Notes under the pieces: generated by a model
Told to the model about the DNA's origin: nothing
Seen by the model: the letters and a program-made list of their open reading frames with translations, nothing else
Database searches by the model: none
NCBI GenBank assembly: GCA_046350095.1
Contig: JAXMBA010000002.1
Coordinates: forward strand, 124,001-188,000
Source of the DNA: Urbifossiella sp046350095
GTDB taxonomy: Bacteria; Planctomycetota; Planctomycetia; Gemmatales; Gemmataceae
Length of the DNA stretch: 64,000 nt
Direction: 5' to 3'
Position numbers and translations under genes: made by a program
Part shown: positions 34,573-43,105 of the stretch, in pieces
Numbering within the stretch: position 1 is the first letter of the stretch
Layout of the letters: each line of letters starts with the position of its first letter

Positions 34573-36153
34573 ATGCCGCGCACCGCCGTCCGGCTCGCCC
34601 TACCCGCCGCGGCCCTCGCCGCCGGGTTCCTGCTGCTCCCCGCCGCCGCGCAACCGCTGCCGGCCGGCTCGCCGTTGCGGTACGTCCCCGCCGACGCCGC
34701 CGTCTTCGTCCACGCCGACGCGGCCGCCCTGTGGGCCGGCCCCGTCGGCGAGGCCGCCCGCAAGGCCGCCCCGAAGGAGGCCGGCGAGCTGACCGCCAAG
34801 GCGAAGGAGCTCTTCGGGGTCGCCCCCGACCAGCTCAAGACGGTGACGGTGTTCTGGCCGAAGGTCGCCGGCCCCGCCGACACCATGTCCGCTGGCGTCG
34901 TCCTCACGTTCAAGGCGCCCTACGACCGGGCCGCGTTCCAGAACGGCCTCGCCAAGAACCTGCCGCCCGAGGCGCCCGTCCGCTTCGTCCCGAAGGACGC
35001 CACCACGGCCGTGCTGCTGATCGGCCGGCTGGACGACAGCTACGGCAACCCGCGGCCGGCGAGCGACACCGGCCCGCTGACGCCGTACCTCCGCGAGGCC
35101 GCGACCGGCGCCCACCTCGTGGCGGCCGGCCTGACGCAGGCTAACCTCCCGCCCGACATCCGCGGCAACGACCTGCCGCCGGACGTGGAGCCGTTCCGCC
35201 CGTTGTTCCACGCCGACGCCGCGGCCGCGTTCCTCGACGTGGGCAAGGAGCTGGCGCTGGAGGTGCGGGTGAAGAGCAAGACGGCGGCGAAGGCGGCCGA
35301 CGCCGAGAAGGCGCTCGGCGTGCTCCTCGGCCTGGCCCGCGAGGGGCTGAGCCAGATTCCGGCGAAGGAGCTGGCCGACCCGGCGATGAAGAGCACCACG
35401 GCCCTCGTCGCCGCCCTGAAAGGCGGGCTGAAGGACGCGAAGGTCACCACGACCGCGACCGAGACCCGCGCCCGGGTGGCGCTCCCCGGCGACCTGCCGT
35501 TCGCCCAGGTGGCGGCCGAGGCGACGGTGAAGCTCCGCGAGGCCGCCGCCCGCGCCGAGTCGTTCAACAATTTGAGGCAGATCGGCCTGGCGATGCACAA
35601 CTACCACGACACGCTGGGCAGCCTGCCCCCCGCGGCCGTGGTGGACCGCGCCGGCCGCCCGCTGCTGAGCTGGCGGGTGCTCATCCTCCCGTACATCGAG
35701 CAGCAGCAGCTGTACAACCAGTTCAAGCTCGACGAGGCGTGGGACGGGCCGACCAACAAGAAGCTGCTCGACAAGATGCCGCGCATCTACGCCCTGCCGC
35801 CGCAGTTCGCTACCAAGGCCAAGGCCACGGAGACGCACTACCAGGCGTTCGTCGGCAAGGGCGCCGCGTTCGACGTGTTCAAGGGGCCGCGCCTCGTGGA
35901 CTTCTTCGACGGCACCTCGAACACGGTCCTGGTCGGCACCGCGGCGACGCCGGTGCCGTGGACCAAGCCCGACGACATCGCGTTCGACCCCGCCGCCGAC
36001 ATGACGACGAAGCTCGGCTTCTTCCCCGACGTGGCCCACGTCGCGTTCGGCGACGGGTCGGTCCGGGCGCTGCGGAAGACCATCAGCCGGCAGACGCTGG
36101 CGGCACTCATCACCCGCAGCGGCGGCGAGGTGATCGGCAACGACGACTTCTAG
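34573..36153 (+). CDS. Large DUF1559 protein with N-terminal secreted domain (1 of 2)
   Basis: The 526-aa protein starts with a signal peptide (LALPAAALAAGFLLLPAAAQ), not a pilin leader. Residues ~25-320 form a domain with SPLRYVPADAAVFVHADAAALW and repeated alpha/beta segments. The DUF1559 signature appears only at about residue 325, VKLREAAARAESFNNLRQIGLAMHNYHDTLGSLPPAA. Then come LSWRVLILPYIEQQQLY, FDGTSNTVLVG and the terminal HVAFGDGSVRAL...SGGEVIGNDDF. So the pseudopilin head was replaced by a longer exported domain. Function is unknown, probably cell-surface. It is followed by a related gene at 36297. Confidence 0.9.
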   Translation: MPRTAVRLALPAAALAAGFLLLPAAAQPLPAGSPLRYVPADAAVFVHADAAALWAGPVGEAARKAAPKEAGELTAKAKELFGVAPDQLKTVTVFWPKVAGPADTMSAGVVLTFKAPYDRAAFQNGLAKNLPPEAPVRFVPKDATTAVLLIGRLDDSYGNPRPASDTGPLTPYLREAATGAHLVAAGLTQANLPPDIRGNDLPPDVEPFRPLFHADAAAAFLDVGKELALEVRVKSKTAAKAADAEKALGVLLGLAREGLSQIPAKELADPAMKSTTALVAALKGGLKDAKVTTTATETRARVALPGDLPFAQVAAEATVKLREAAARAESFNNLRQIGLAMHNYHDTLGSLPPAAVVDRAGRPLLSWRVLILPYIEQQQLYNQFKLDEAWDGPTNKKLLDKMPRIYALPPQFATKAKATETHYQAFVGKGAAFDVFKGPRLVDFFDGTSNTVLVGTAATPVPWTKPDDIAFDPAADMTTKLGFFPDVAHVAFGDGSVRALRKTISRQTLAALITRSGGEVIGNDDF

Positions 36154-36219
36154 CAGGCCGTTCCGCCCGCGTGTTGATTCCGCCGCCCGCTCGCCGGTTG
36201 TTCGGTTGCTCGGTTGTCC

Positions 36220-36275
36220 GGCCGGGGCGCGAGCCCCGGTCCTGCCTCGACCCCACCGGGGTTCGCGCCCCGGCC
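36220..36275. repeat. Intergenic inverted repeat, family B copy 2
   Basis: Arms 36220-36239 and 36256-36275 are 20 bases and pair with one mismatch; each arm is also a CCGGGGC/GCCCCGG hairpin. Just before it, 36195-36220 reads CGGTTG(T/C)T three times in tandem. The arm matches the element at 4933-4952. It lies between the two large DUF1559 genes. Confidence 0.85.
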
Positions 36276-36296
36276 TCGCGCTCTGGAGACCCCCGC

Positions 36297-38000
36297 ATGA
36301 CACTCCCCCGCCTGGCCCGGCGCACCGCGGCCGCGGCCGCCGTACTCGTCGCGGCCGTTGTCGCGTTCAGCCCCACCCCCGAGGCCGCCGCCCAGCCCGC
36401 CGGCGGCGCCCCGGAACTGGCCCTCGTCCCGGCCGACGCCGCCGGGTTCGTCCACGTCCGCGCCGCGGACGTGTGGAAGAGCGACGTGTTCGCCGAGCTC
36501 CGCAAGACGTTCGAGCGGGCCGGCGCCAAGGCCATCGCCGACCTGGACAAGCAGTTCGTCCCCGCCCCGACCAGCCTCGCCCGCGCCACCGGGTTCGTGT
36601 TCATGAGCGCCGAGAAGGGGCCGCAGCCGGTCGGCATCGTCAGCTTCTCGGCGCCGTTCAACCCGGCCGACGTGGCCAAGACGTACCTCCCCAACGGCCG
36701 CGCCCGCAAGTCCGGCGGCAAGACGATCTACACGTCGCCCGGCGGCGACAACGTGGCCCTGTACATGCCCGACAACCAGACCGTCGTGATCGCCGAGAAG
36801 GAGGCGATGACCGAGTACCTATCGCGGCCGGTGGCGAAGGACGGCGCGCTGGCCCCGGCGCTGAAGCTGGCCGCGTCCGGCAAGGCGGTCGTGGCCGCGG
36901 CGAACGTGGCCGCGCTCCCCATCCCCCCGGGCGCGTTCGGCGACCTGCCGCCGGGCGTCGAGCCGATCCTCAAGGCCGACACCGTCGTCGTCACCCTCGA
37001 CCTGGGGAAGGACGCGGTCATTAGCGTGAAGGCCGGGTACAAGGACGCCGCCGCCGCCGACGCCGCCCAGACCGCGGTGAAGGACCTGGTGAAGCTCGGC
37101 CGCTCCGAGCTGGCGAAGGCCAAGGTCGAGATGGAGAAGAAGCTGAACGACCCCGACGCCGAGCTGCCGCGGAAGGCCGAGGAGCTGCCCGAGGTGCTCG
37201 GCGCCACGTTCGCGCTCGGCGCCATCGGCCGGGCCGACGACTTCCTCGCCGACCCGAAACTGGTGACGCGCACCGGCAACGACCTGGCCGTGACGGTGAC
37301 GGTGCCGAAGGAGTTCACCGGCATCGGCGCCGTGAGCGCGATCGGCCTGGGGTTCGCGCTGCCGGCGGTGCAGAAGGTGCGCGAGGCGGCCGGCCGGGCC
37401 AGCAGCTCGAACAACCTGAAGCAGATCGGCCTGGCGATCCACAACTACCACGACGCGAACGGCAAGTTCCCGGCCGACATCAAGGACAAGACGGGCAAGG
37501 CGATCCTGAGCTGGCGCGTCGAGCTGCTGCCGTACCTGGAGCAGGAGGCCGTGTACCGGCAGGTGAAGCGCGACGAGCCGTGGGACGGGCCGAACAACAA
37601 GAAGCTGGCGATGACGCAGATGAAGGTGTTCATGAGCCCGAACGCGACGAACGTGCAGGTGGAGGGCGGCTACGGGGTGACACACTACCGGGGCGTGAAG
37701 GGGAAGGGGATGGCGTTCGACCCGACGGTGAAGTCGCTGAACTTCGCCGGGTTCACGGACGGGCTGTCGAACACGATCATGGTGGTGGAGAGCGGCGACC
37801 CGGTGGCGTGGATGAAGCCGGACGACTTCGTGGTGCCGGCGAAGGGGGCGATCCCGCGGATCGAGGTGCCGGGCCGTCCGAACCAGTTCAACGCGCTGTT
37901 CGGCGACGGCTCGGTGCGGTGGATGAACCGCGCCGGGATGACCGACGACACGCTGCGGGCGTACTTCACCCGCAACGGCGGCGAGGTGATCCAGCCGTAG
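36297..38000 (+). CDS. Large DUF1559 protein with N-terminal secreted domain (2 of 2)
   Basis: A 567-aa paralog of the preceding gene. The signal peptide (RRTAAAAAVLVAAVVAFSPTPEAAAQ) leads to ELALVPADAAGFVHVRAADVW, the same opening theme. The DUF1559 signature is at about residue 355, LPAVQKVREAAGRASSSNNLKQIGL followed by AIHNYHDANGKFP, preceded by a short hydrophobic stretch (GAVSAIGLGFALPAV). That stretch could be a relic of the pilin helix. LSWRVELLPYLEQEAVY, FTDGLSNTIMVVESGDPVAWMKPDD and ALFGDGSVRWMNR complete the family pattern. CTGGAG lies nine bases before the ATG. A perfect terminator follows its stop. Confidence 0.9.
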   Translation: MTLPRLARRTAAAAAVLVAAVVAFSPTPEAAAQPAGGAPELALVPADAAGFVHVRAADVWKSDVFAELRKTFERAGAKAIADLDKQFVPAPTSLARATGFVFMSAEKGPQPVGIVSFSAPFNPADVAKTYLPNGRARKSGGKTIYTSPGGDNVALYMPDNQTVVIAEKEAMTEYLSRPVAKDGALAPALKLAASGKAVVAAANVAALPIPPGAFGDLPPGVEPILKADTVVVTLDLGKDAVISVKAGYKDAAAADAAQTAVKDLVKLGRSELAKAKVEMEKKLNDPDAELPRKAEELPEVLGATFALGAIGRADDFLADPKLVTRTGNDLAVTVTVPKEFTGIGAVSAIGLGFALPAVQKVREAAGRASSSNNLKQIGLAIHNYHDANGKFPADIKDKTGKAILSWRVELLPYLEQEAVYRQVKRDEPWDGPNNKKLAMTQMKVFMSPNATNVQVEGGYGVTHYRGVKGKGMAFDPTVKSLNFAGFTDGLSNTIMVVESGDPVAWMKPDDFVVPAKGAIPRIEVPGRPNQFNALFGDGSVRWMNRAGMTDDTLRAYFTRNGGEVIQP

Positions 38001-38018
38001 GCTGAGGCACGACGCGCG

Positions 38019-38049
38019 AAGCCCGGGGGCGGGTGCCCCCGGGCTTTTT
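38019..38049 (+). terminator. Intrinsic terminator of the DUF1559 pair
   Basis: AAGCCCGGGGGC (38019-38030) pairs perfectly with GCCCCCGGGCTT (38035-38046) around GGGT, followed by more T. It begins 18 bases after the stop. It is the clearest Rho-independent terminator on the plus strand in this window. Confidence 0.88.
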
Positions 38050-38067
38050 CGTTGGCGGCCCCTCTGG

Positions 38068-39183
38068 TCACTCCTTGCGGCGTTGAAGGTCCGCACGCAG
38101 GCGCGTGAAATCCCACTTCCGGACGGACCCGTCATCACCGATTGTCACGAGCGCGTTTCCCGTCGGCGAGAGGGCAAACTCGGTGCCACCAGCATCGTCC
38201 AGCCCCACGCGTTGAGCCAAGTCGCCAGTGACGACCGACCAGACGAGAAGCTCGATCCGGCGCACCGGATTCCGCCCGCCGGTAGCGGCCTTTCGATCGT
38301 CGACGGTCATCGTGACCACGTACTTACTATCCGGAGTGAAGGCCAATTGGCGCACGTCGGAAACGGAACCCGCGGCGCACACGTGCCGGATTCGCTTTGC
38401 CTCACAGTCCCAAATATGTAGCTGACGCTCCCCGCCATCGTTTAAGATTCCTGCGGCCAGTACACGGCCGTCGGGGGAGTAGCGGACGCTGGTGTAGGCG
38501 CCACCCTCGCTGTCGAACACGTCAGCCCGCATCGCGGTTATGGTATCGTAGACTTCGATCCGCGGTGCCATGAACGCCACCGCCAGGTTCTTTCCGTCCG
38601 GTGACAGCGCAATCCCGCCGAGCAAGACGGTACTTTTCGGCAGCGGGGTGGCCTTCTTGGCATCAACGTCCCAAAGCCGCGGCATGCCTGACGAACTACC
38701 GGCGGCCACTCGCTTGCCGTCCGGAGTGGCGGCCAACCAGAACGCGGTACTCCGCGACGGGTCGTTCGGGAACGATGCGACTTCAGCCAAGGGGCTACCC
38801 GAAAAGATGCGGAGCCCGTCGTCCCAACCGGCAGTCAGCAATCGATCGCCGCGACCCAGGAAAGCGATCGTCGAGACGCGCGACGGCTGATCGAGGGTCT
38901 GGATCAGCCGGTTCGAACCGGTGTCGTAGATGTACAGGCGCCCGTCGCGCATGAGTTGCCGCTTGTGGACGGCGGTAATCGCCACGACAGACCCATCCGG
39001 GCTGAAATGGGCGGTCTGACCAAGCATGCCCGGCGGGAGGTTGTACCGGTGAACGAGTGGCATCCCGCGGTCCGGCTGGGCGGAGGGATTGGAGGAGCTC
39101 GACGCGCACCCAACAGCGGCCACCGTCAAGAGCATGACGGTGCGTGTGTACGGGATGCCGTAGAGCGGGTATACGTCAGTCAT
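38068..39183 (-). CDS. WD40-repeat lipoprotein
   Basis: The 371-aa protein has a lipoprotein-like leader ending TVAAVGC, then an Ser/Pro linker. Six to seven WD40-like blades follow: TAHFSPDGSVVAITAV, STIAFLGRGDRLLTAGWDDGLRIFS, WLAATPDGKRVAAGSSSGMPRLWDV, SVRYSPDGRVLAAG...QLHIWD, QLAFTPDSKYVVTMTVDD and FALSPTGNALVTIGDDGSVRKWDF. It probably forms one propeller used for protein binding at the cell envelope. Base composition is visibly less GC-rich than the flanks and codon use is more relaxed, as in the next gene. This may mark acquired or fast-evolving DNA. Confidence 0.87.
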   Translation of the reverse strand: MTDVYPLYGIPYTRTVMLLTVAAVGCASSSSNPSAQPDRGMPLVHRYNLPPGMLGQTAHFSPDGSVVAITAVHKRQLMRDGRLYIYDTGSNRLIQTLDQPSRVSTIAFLGRGDRLLTAGWDDGLRIFSGSPLAEVASFPNDPSRSTAFWLAATPDGKRVAAGSSSGMPRLWDVDAKKATPLPKSTVLLGGIALSPDGKNLAVAFMAPRIEVYDTITAMRADVFDSEGGAYTSVRYSPDGRVLAAGILNDGGERQLHIWDCEAKRIRHVCAAGSVSDVRQLAFTPDSKYVVTMTVDDRKAATGGRNPVRRIELLVWSVVTGDLAQRVGLDDAGGTEFALSPTGNALVTIGDDGSVRKWDFTRLRADLQRRKE

Positions 39184-39254
39184 CTGTTACGCCCATACGA
39201 TTCGGATGGTGTAGGTGGCGCCCGTAGAGACGCCCGCCGAATGCGAGTGTTCAT

Positions 39255-40634
39255 TCACGGCTGTGGGTGCCGGACGACCCACGGGTCGTTGGAAGTGTTC
39301 CACCCGTCATCCCAGGCGGCGACCGGGCGGTTCGGGCCCCACACCCGTACACGCAGGGCGTCGGCGAGTGCTTGCATGTTCTGTAACCCGGCTGCGTTGG
39401 CAGCCGCGTTGCACGACTGAAGCTGAACGTTTGCGTTTGGAGCGAACGAATCGATGATCTGTTGCTTCGACGCGGCGGCACCTGGCGTGTTGAGGGCAGC
39501 GGCGTTGAACTGGAAGTTCAAGTCGAGAAAGCAGGCGTTGGGGTTGCCGTGTGCGTTGAAGATCAGCTCGAGAACGCTCCCCTTCGGGAGTTTGGCCAGC
39601 TCGTTCCCGAGGTCTGCGACACTGTGTACGTTCGTAATGATGTACGCACTCGCGCCGTAGTGCCGCCGGCCCGAATTGATCCAATGGGCCTGCTCCGCGG
39701 CATCTTTGCCGCCCATGATGATCACTTGAAGGCTACTGCTCGCCGGCGAAATCGTAGGATTGTCGGTGACTACCACGTCACGGAGAAGTTGATCGGATGT
39801 GCGTCGACCGTCTTGCACAACCCGCGCACTCTGACCGGTGTCACTCGTGAAGCTGGCTTCGAGTTCTGTACCGAGGACAGCCAGGATGCCGGAGGCGACT
39901 GAAATCGTCGCGATCCCATTCACGCCCAGTACCGCGGTTCCGAGCGCGGTAGACGTGCCGTCCTGATGGTAGGCTGTGAACCCGACCGTTCCGCTGGGCG
40001 GTGGCGAGTACGGGTCCACATTCGATACCAACACGCCCACGTCGATGGCGACACCCCCTGAGTGGGTGTCGTCATCGTGCGAGTGGAAAAGCGACTCTTC
40101 GGTGTTGCACTCGCTGAGCTGGAAGTCCAGGAATTCGATCAACACGTCCGAGGGCGCGGGTGGGCTGTCGTTGTCGTGAAGCGTCAGGTTGGCCGTCGTC
40201 TGCGGCCCCATCGGGTACATCTGGTACCGCTGCACCATCACCGTGGCCGTCTCGTCTCCCTCGACATCGGTGTCGTCGGTAGCCGTTACGGTCACCGTCG
40301 CCGTCTGGCCGGACGCCGAAAAGGTCAGGTAGATGAGCGGCGCGGGGCTGGCTGTGTAGTCGGTGGTACTCGACGCGGTGACGCCGGTCACGTCCCAGAT
40401 GGCGTACACGGCCGGCGTGAAGTCCGCCGCGTCGCCCGTCGCCGTCACCCGGAACTGTGCCGCAGCACCACCCTCGGTGGCGTCGCTCAACTTCTCGATC
40501 CCGAACGTGACGGCCGGCACGTCGCGGCCCTCCAGCGACTCCAGCCCGAGGCGGGCGGTGCGGTGGCGGTCACGCCGGGACACCGGACGCGCGAACAGCT
40601 TGCCGATCAGACGTACAAGGGGGGGGGCGACCAT
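39255..40634 (-). CDS. Surface protein: Calx-beta repeat plus His-Cys (caspase-like) C-terminal domain
   Basis: The start at 40634 (AGGAGT seven bases before) gives 459 aa with the planctomycete export leader LGLESLEGRDVPAVTF near residue 35. Residues ~40-150 look like a Calx-beta domain (DATEGGAAAQFRVTATGDA...DVEGDETATVMVQ). An Ig-like segment follows (GTVGFTAYHQDGTSTALGTA). The last ~130 residues read ASAYIITNVHS, VLELIFNAHGNPN with His 362 and NVQLQSCNAAANAAG with Cys 408. A His-Gly block then a Ser-Cys-Asn block on neighbouring strands is the layout of clan CD proteases and DUF4347/CHAT-like domains. Catalysis is inferred, not shown. GC content is lower than the flanks. Confidence 0.78.
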   Translation of the reverse strand: MVAPPLVRLIGKLFARPVSRRDRHRTARLGLESLEGRDVPAVTFGIEKLSDATEGGAAAQFRVTATGDAADFTPAVYAIWDVTGVTASSTTDYTASPAPLIYLTFSASGQTATVTVTATDDTDVEGDETATVMVQRYQMYPMGPQTTANLTLHDNDSPPAPSDVLIEFLDFQLSECNTEESLFHSHDDDTHSGGVAIDVGVLVSNVDPYSPPPSGTVGFTAYHQDGTSTALGTAVLGVNGIATISVASGILAVLGTELEASFTSDTGQSARVVQDGRRTSDQLLRDVVVTDNPTISPASSSLQVIIMGGKDAAEQAHWINSGRRHYGASAYIITNVHSVADLGNELAKLPKGSVLELIFNAHGNPNACFLDLNFQFNAAALNTPGAAASKQQIIDSFAPNANVQLQSCNAAANAAGLQNMQALADALRVRVWGPNRPVAAWDDGWNTSNDPWVVRHPQP

Positions 40635-41045
40635 CGAGGCGACTCCTGGGAGAGCGAACACGGGCGGCCGGTCCTGTCGCGGCCGCGGGAGCCAACGTGC
40701 GATCAAAGTGCTCCCACACCTTAGCCGGCGCACGAGCCCGCCACAAGTGACAAAATCGATATTGCCGGAACGGCAGCACGGGCGCTAGCTTGAGTCGCAT
40801 GACTCTTTCGACGCGCGACCGAACGCCATTGCACGGCGAGCGACGCGGCCTCAGCCCGCCGGTGAGACACGTGAAGGAATTGGGGTGTAACTGACCGGCG
40901 GCCGCCGCGCCGCTCGCCAAGACGTGACTTGCCAATCACTTGCGGCGCAGGCCATCGATCGCCCGCATGTCGATCCGACGGCGTGACATGTTTCCGCGAC
41001 CCGGTGGGGGAGGCGGCCGAAACAATTATTTCCGCCGGAACGACC
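40635..41045. other. Gene-free gap upstream of the surface-protein gene
   Basis: These 411 bases separate two minus-strand genes. I see no coding frame with homology, no tRNA and no known RNA motif. The part near 41012-41036 holds a weak GGCGG/CCGCC hairpin with an A/T-rich loop that could end the barrel gene. The remainder is less GC-rich and may carry the surface-protein promoter. Confidence 0.5.
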
Positions 41046-42890
41046 TCAGTACTGCAGCACCACCTCGGCGAAGGCGCTCAGCAGCGGGTCCACCCGGTCG
41101 TTCTGCTTGTTGTACAGCTGACGGAAGCCGCCCCCCGGCAGGAACATCGACAGCCCCCCCAGCACGATGGCGTTGTTGTTCAGCCGCGGCCGCCACTCGA
41201 ACCCGCTCGACAGGTCGAACCCGATGTCGCGGTCGATGTTGCTCTGGAACACGAACGTCTCCAGCGTCGCCGTCTTGTCGTACAGCATGTAGTTGGCGTT
41301 GTTCACGATCCGGAACCGCGGCGTGACGTCGAAGTCCACGCCGGTGTTGATGAGCCACAGGCCGGGGTTCACGAAGTTGCTCTGCCCCTGGATGCGGCTC
41401 GACCGGAGGTTCGTGTACAGGCTCTGGTCGTTGGTCAGGCCGACGCCGAAGAGCGGGATGCGGTTGCGGCGGAAGAAGCTGAACTCGCCGCCGAAGTTCG
41501 TCTGGTCGAGGATGCCGTCGAAGCCGGTGGCGCGGCCGTTGTTCGGGTTGCCGTCGCCGCTGGCGTAGAAGCCGCTGACGCGGAACCGGGCCCAGTCGCG
41601 GTCGTAGCTGAGTTCGACGGCGCCCATCGCCGCCGAGATGCTCTGCGGCGTGCCGGCGAGGGGGTTGCGGCTGTCGCGGCCGACGGCCCAGTACGCGGCG
41701 TGCGAGATGTTGTACCGGCCGATGTGGCCGTCGCCGGCGAGGCCCAGGTAGTACGCCTCGACGCGGTGCGGCTGGAACGTGCCGACGGGGTCGGGGCGGG
41801 CGAGGAACCGGTTCTTGTCGAACAGCACGTCGGGGCCGTCGTTGTTGTAATGGAAGCTGGCCTGCGCCGTGTACCCGGGGAACAGGAAGTCCTGCCGGTA
41901 GACGTTGGCGATGGCGATGTTCTGGTTGCGGTCCTCGAACGTGTTGAGGCCGCTGTTCGTGTCCTTCTCCTGCTGCCGGAAGTACACCAGGTTGTACTGC
42001 GTGCGGTTGCCGTCGTAGTTCCCGAAGAGCCGGACGCCGCGGTTCGTGTCGCTGAAGATGAAGCCGCGGAAGTCGGACACGAACGGCTGCGACCCGGCGC
42101 GGACGCTGACGAAGTCGTACTGCTCGCTCAGGTCGGCGAGCTTGTACTCGGCGAACCACTCCTGCAGCGCGCCCCAGGTGCGGTTGCGGATGGTGCCGGC
42201 GCGGACGTCCGGGCTGACGACGGCGAGTTCCTGCACGCTTAGCACGTTGACGTTGAACGCCGGGGTGAGCTTGATCCGCCAGTCCACGGGCTTGAACGCG
42301 GCGTCGCCGCGGAACAGGTCGAACGACAGGGTGTACAGCTCGTTGTGGAGGAACTGGCCGGGGCGGGCGAAGAAGTCGAGCGTGCCGGGGCGGGCGGTGC
42401 TCTCGAACGCCGTCGTCGCGGTCGGCAGCGACCGCCCCTCGGTCAGGTAGACGGCGGTGCCGGTCATGTTCAGGAAGACGTGCTGCCCGAGGATCGGGTA
42501 GTCGCCCTTGAGCACGTTCTGGTTGTACGGGTCGAACCAGCGCCCGGGGCGGTACGGGTAGTCGAACACCTGGGGGTAGCCGAGGCCGTACCGGTCCCAC
42601 TCGGGGAAGCCGATGCGCCAGCGGTCCTCGATCGTCTCGTACTCTTCGTTCCACCCCGATCGCGGGATCACGCCGCTCGGCCCGGCGAACCCGATCGTCG
42701 GCAGCGCGGGTGCCTTTTCGGTGACGGGCGGCGGCGGCTCGGCGGCGGCGGGCGTGGGGCGGGTCGGTTCGAGGAGGCGGTCGATCGGGTCGCGCGGCGG
42801 CGCCGGCGGCGGGTCGGTCTGCGCCAGCGCCGGGTTGGCGGCGAGGAGCAGCAGGCCGACCCCGGCGGCATGGCGGACGCGGCGGATCAT
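41046..42890 (-). CDS. Outer-membrane beta-barrel protein
   Basis: The 614-aa product has a signal peptide (RRVRHAAGVGLLLLAANPALAQ), a Pro-rich linker (residues 25-65), then long runs of alternating hydrophobic and polar residues typical of barrel strands. Examples are YTAQASFHYNN, HRVEAYYLGLAGDGHIGRYN and ARFRVSGFYASGDGN. It ends with an aromatic residue in AFAEVVLQY, the usual signal for barrel insertion. Parts such as FFARPGQFLHNELYTLSFDLFRGDAAFKP and WGALQEWFAEYKL recall alginate-export/large porin families, but I cannot name one. The start at 42890 was chosen for the signal peptide. Confidence 0.82.
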   Translation of the reverse strand: MIRRVRHAAGVGLLLLAANPALAQTDPPPAPPRDPIDRLLEPTRPTPAAAEPPPPVTEKAPALPTIGFAGPSGVIPRSGWNEEYETIEDRWRIGFPEWDRYGLGYPQVFDYPYRPGRWFDPYNQNVLKGDYPILGQHVFLNMTGTAVYLTEGRSLPTATTAFESTARPGTLDFFARPGQFLHNELYTLSFDLFRGDAAFKPVDWRIKLTPAFNVNVLSVQELAVVSPDVRAGTIRNRTWGALQEWFAEYKLADLSEQYDFVSVRAGSQPFVSDFRGFIFSDTNRGVRLFGNYDGNRTQYNLVYFRQQEKDTNSGLNTFEDRNQNIAIANVYRQDFLFPGYTAQASFHYNNDGPDVLFDKNRFLARPDPVGTFQPHRVEAYYLGLAGDGHIGRYNISHAAYWAVGRDSRNPLAGTPQSISAAMGAVELSYDRDWARFRVSGFYASGDGNPNNGRATGFDGILDQTNFGGEFSFFRRNRIPLFGVGLTNDQSLYTNLRSSRIQGQSNFVNPGLWLINTGVDFDVTPRFRIVNNANYMLYDKTATLETFVFQSNIDRDIGFDLSSGFEWRPRLNNNAIVLGGLSMFLPGGGFRQLYNKQNDRVDPLLSAFAEVVLQY

Positions 42891-43105
42891 CGCACCCCCC
42901 GGCAATCGACGGACCCGACCCCGCGGCGGGTCGTCTCTCACAAGATCGGCTGCCGGATGCGCCGGGGATGAGGAAAACGCCGGTCGTGCGGGCGGGAGCG
43001 GTTGGTGAAGCGGGGCAAGCTGCGCCGCGACGACCTGAACGGATGTGCGGCTGATCCGGGCGGCTCCGCTTACAATGGGCTTGCCCACCCCGCCGGAACA
43101 GCGCC

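Noticed and set aside
40635..41045. A tRNA or small RNA gene in the 411-base gap
   Set aside because: No cloverleaf, T-loop GTTCGA-type box or CCA end could be found, and no known riboswitch core was recognised.
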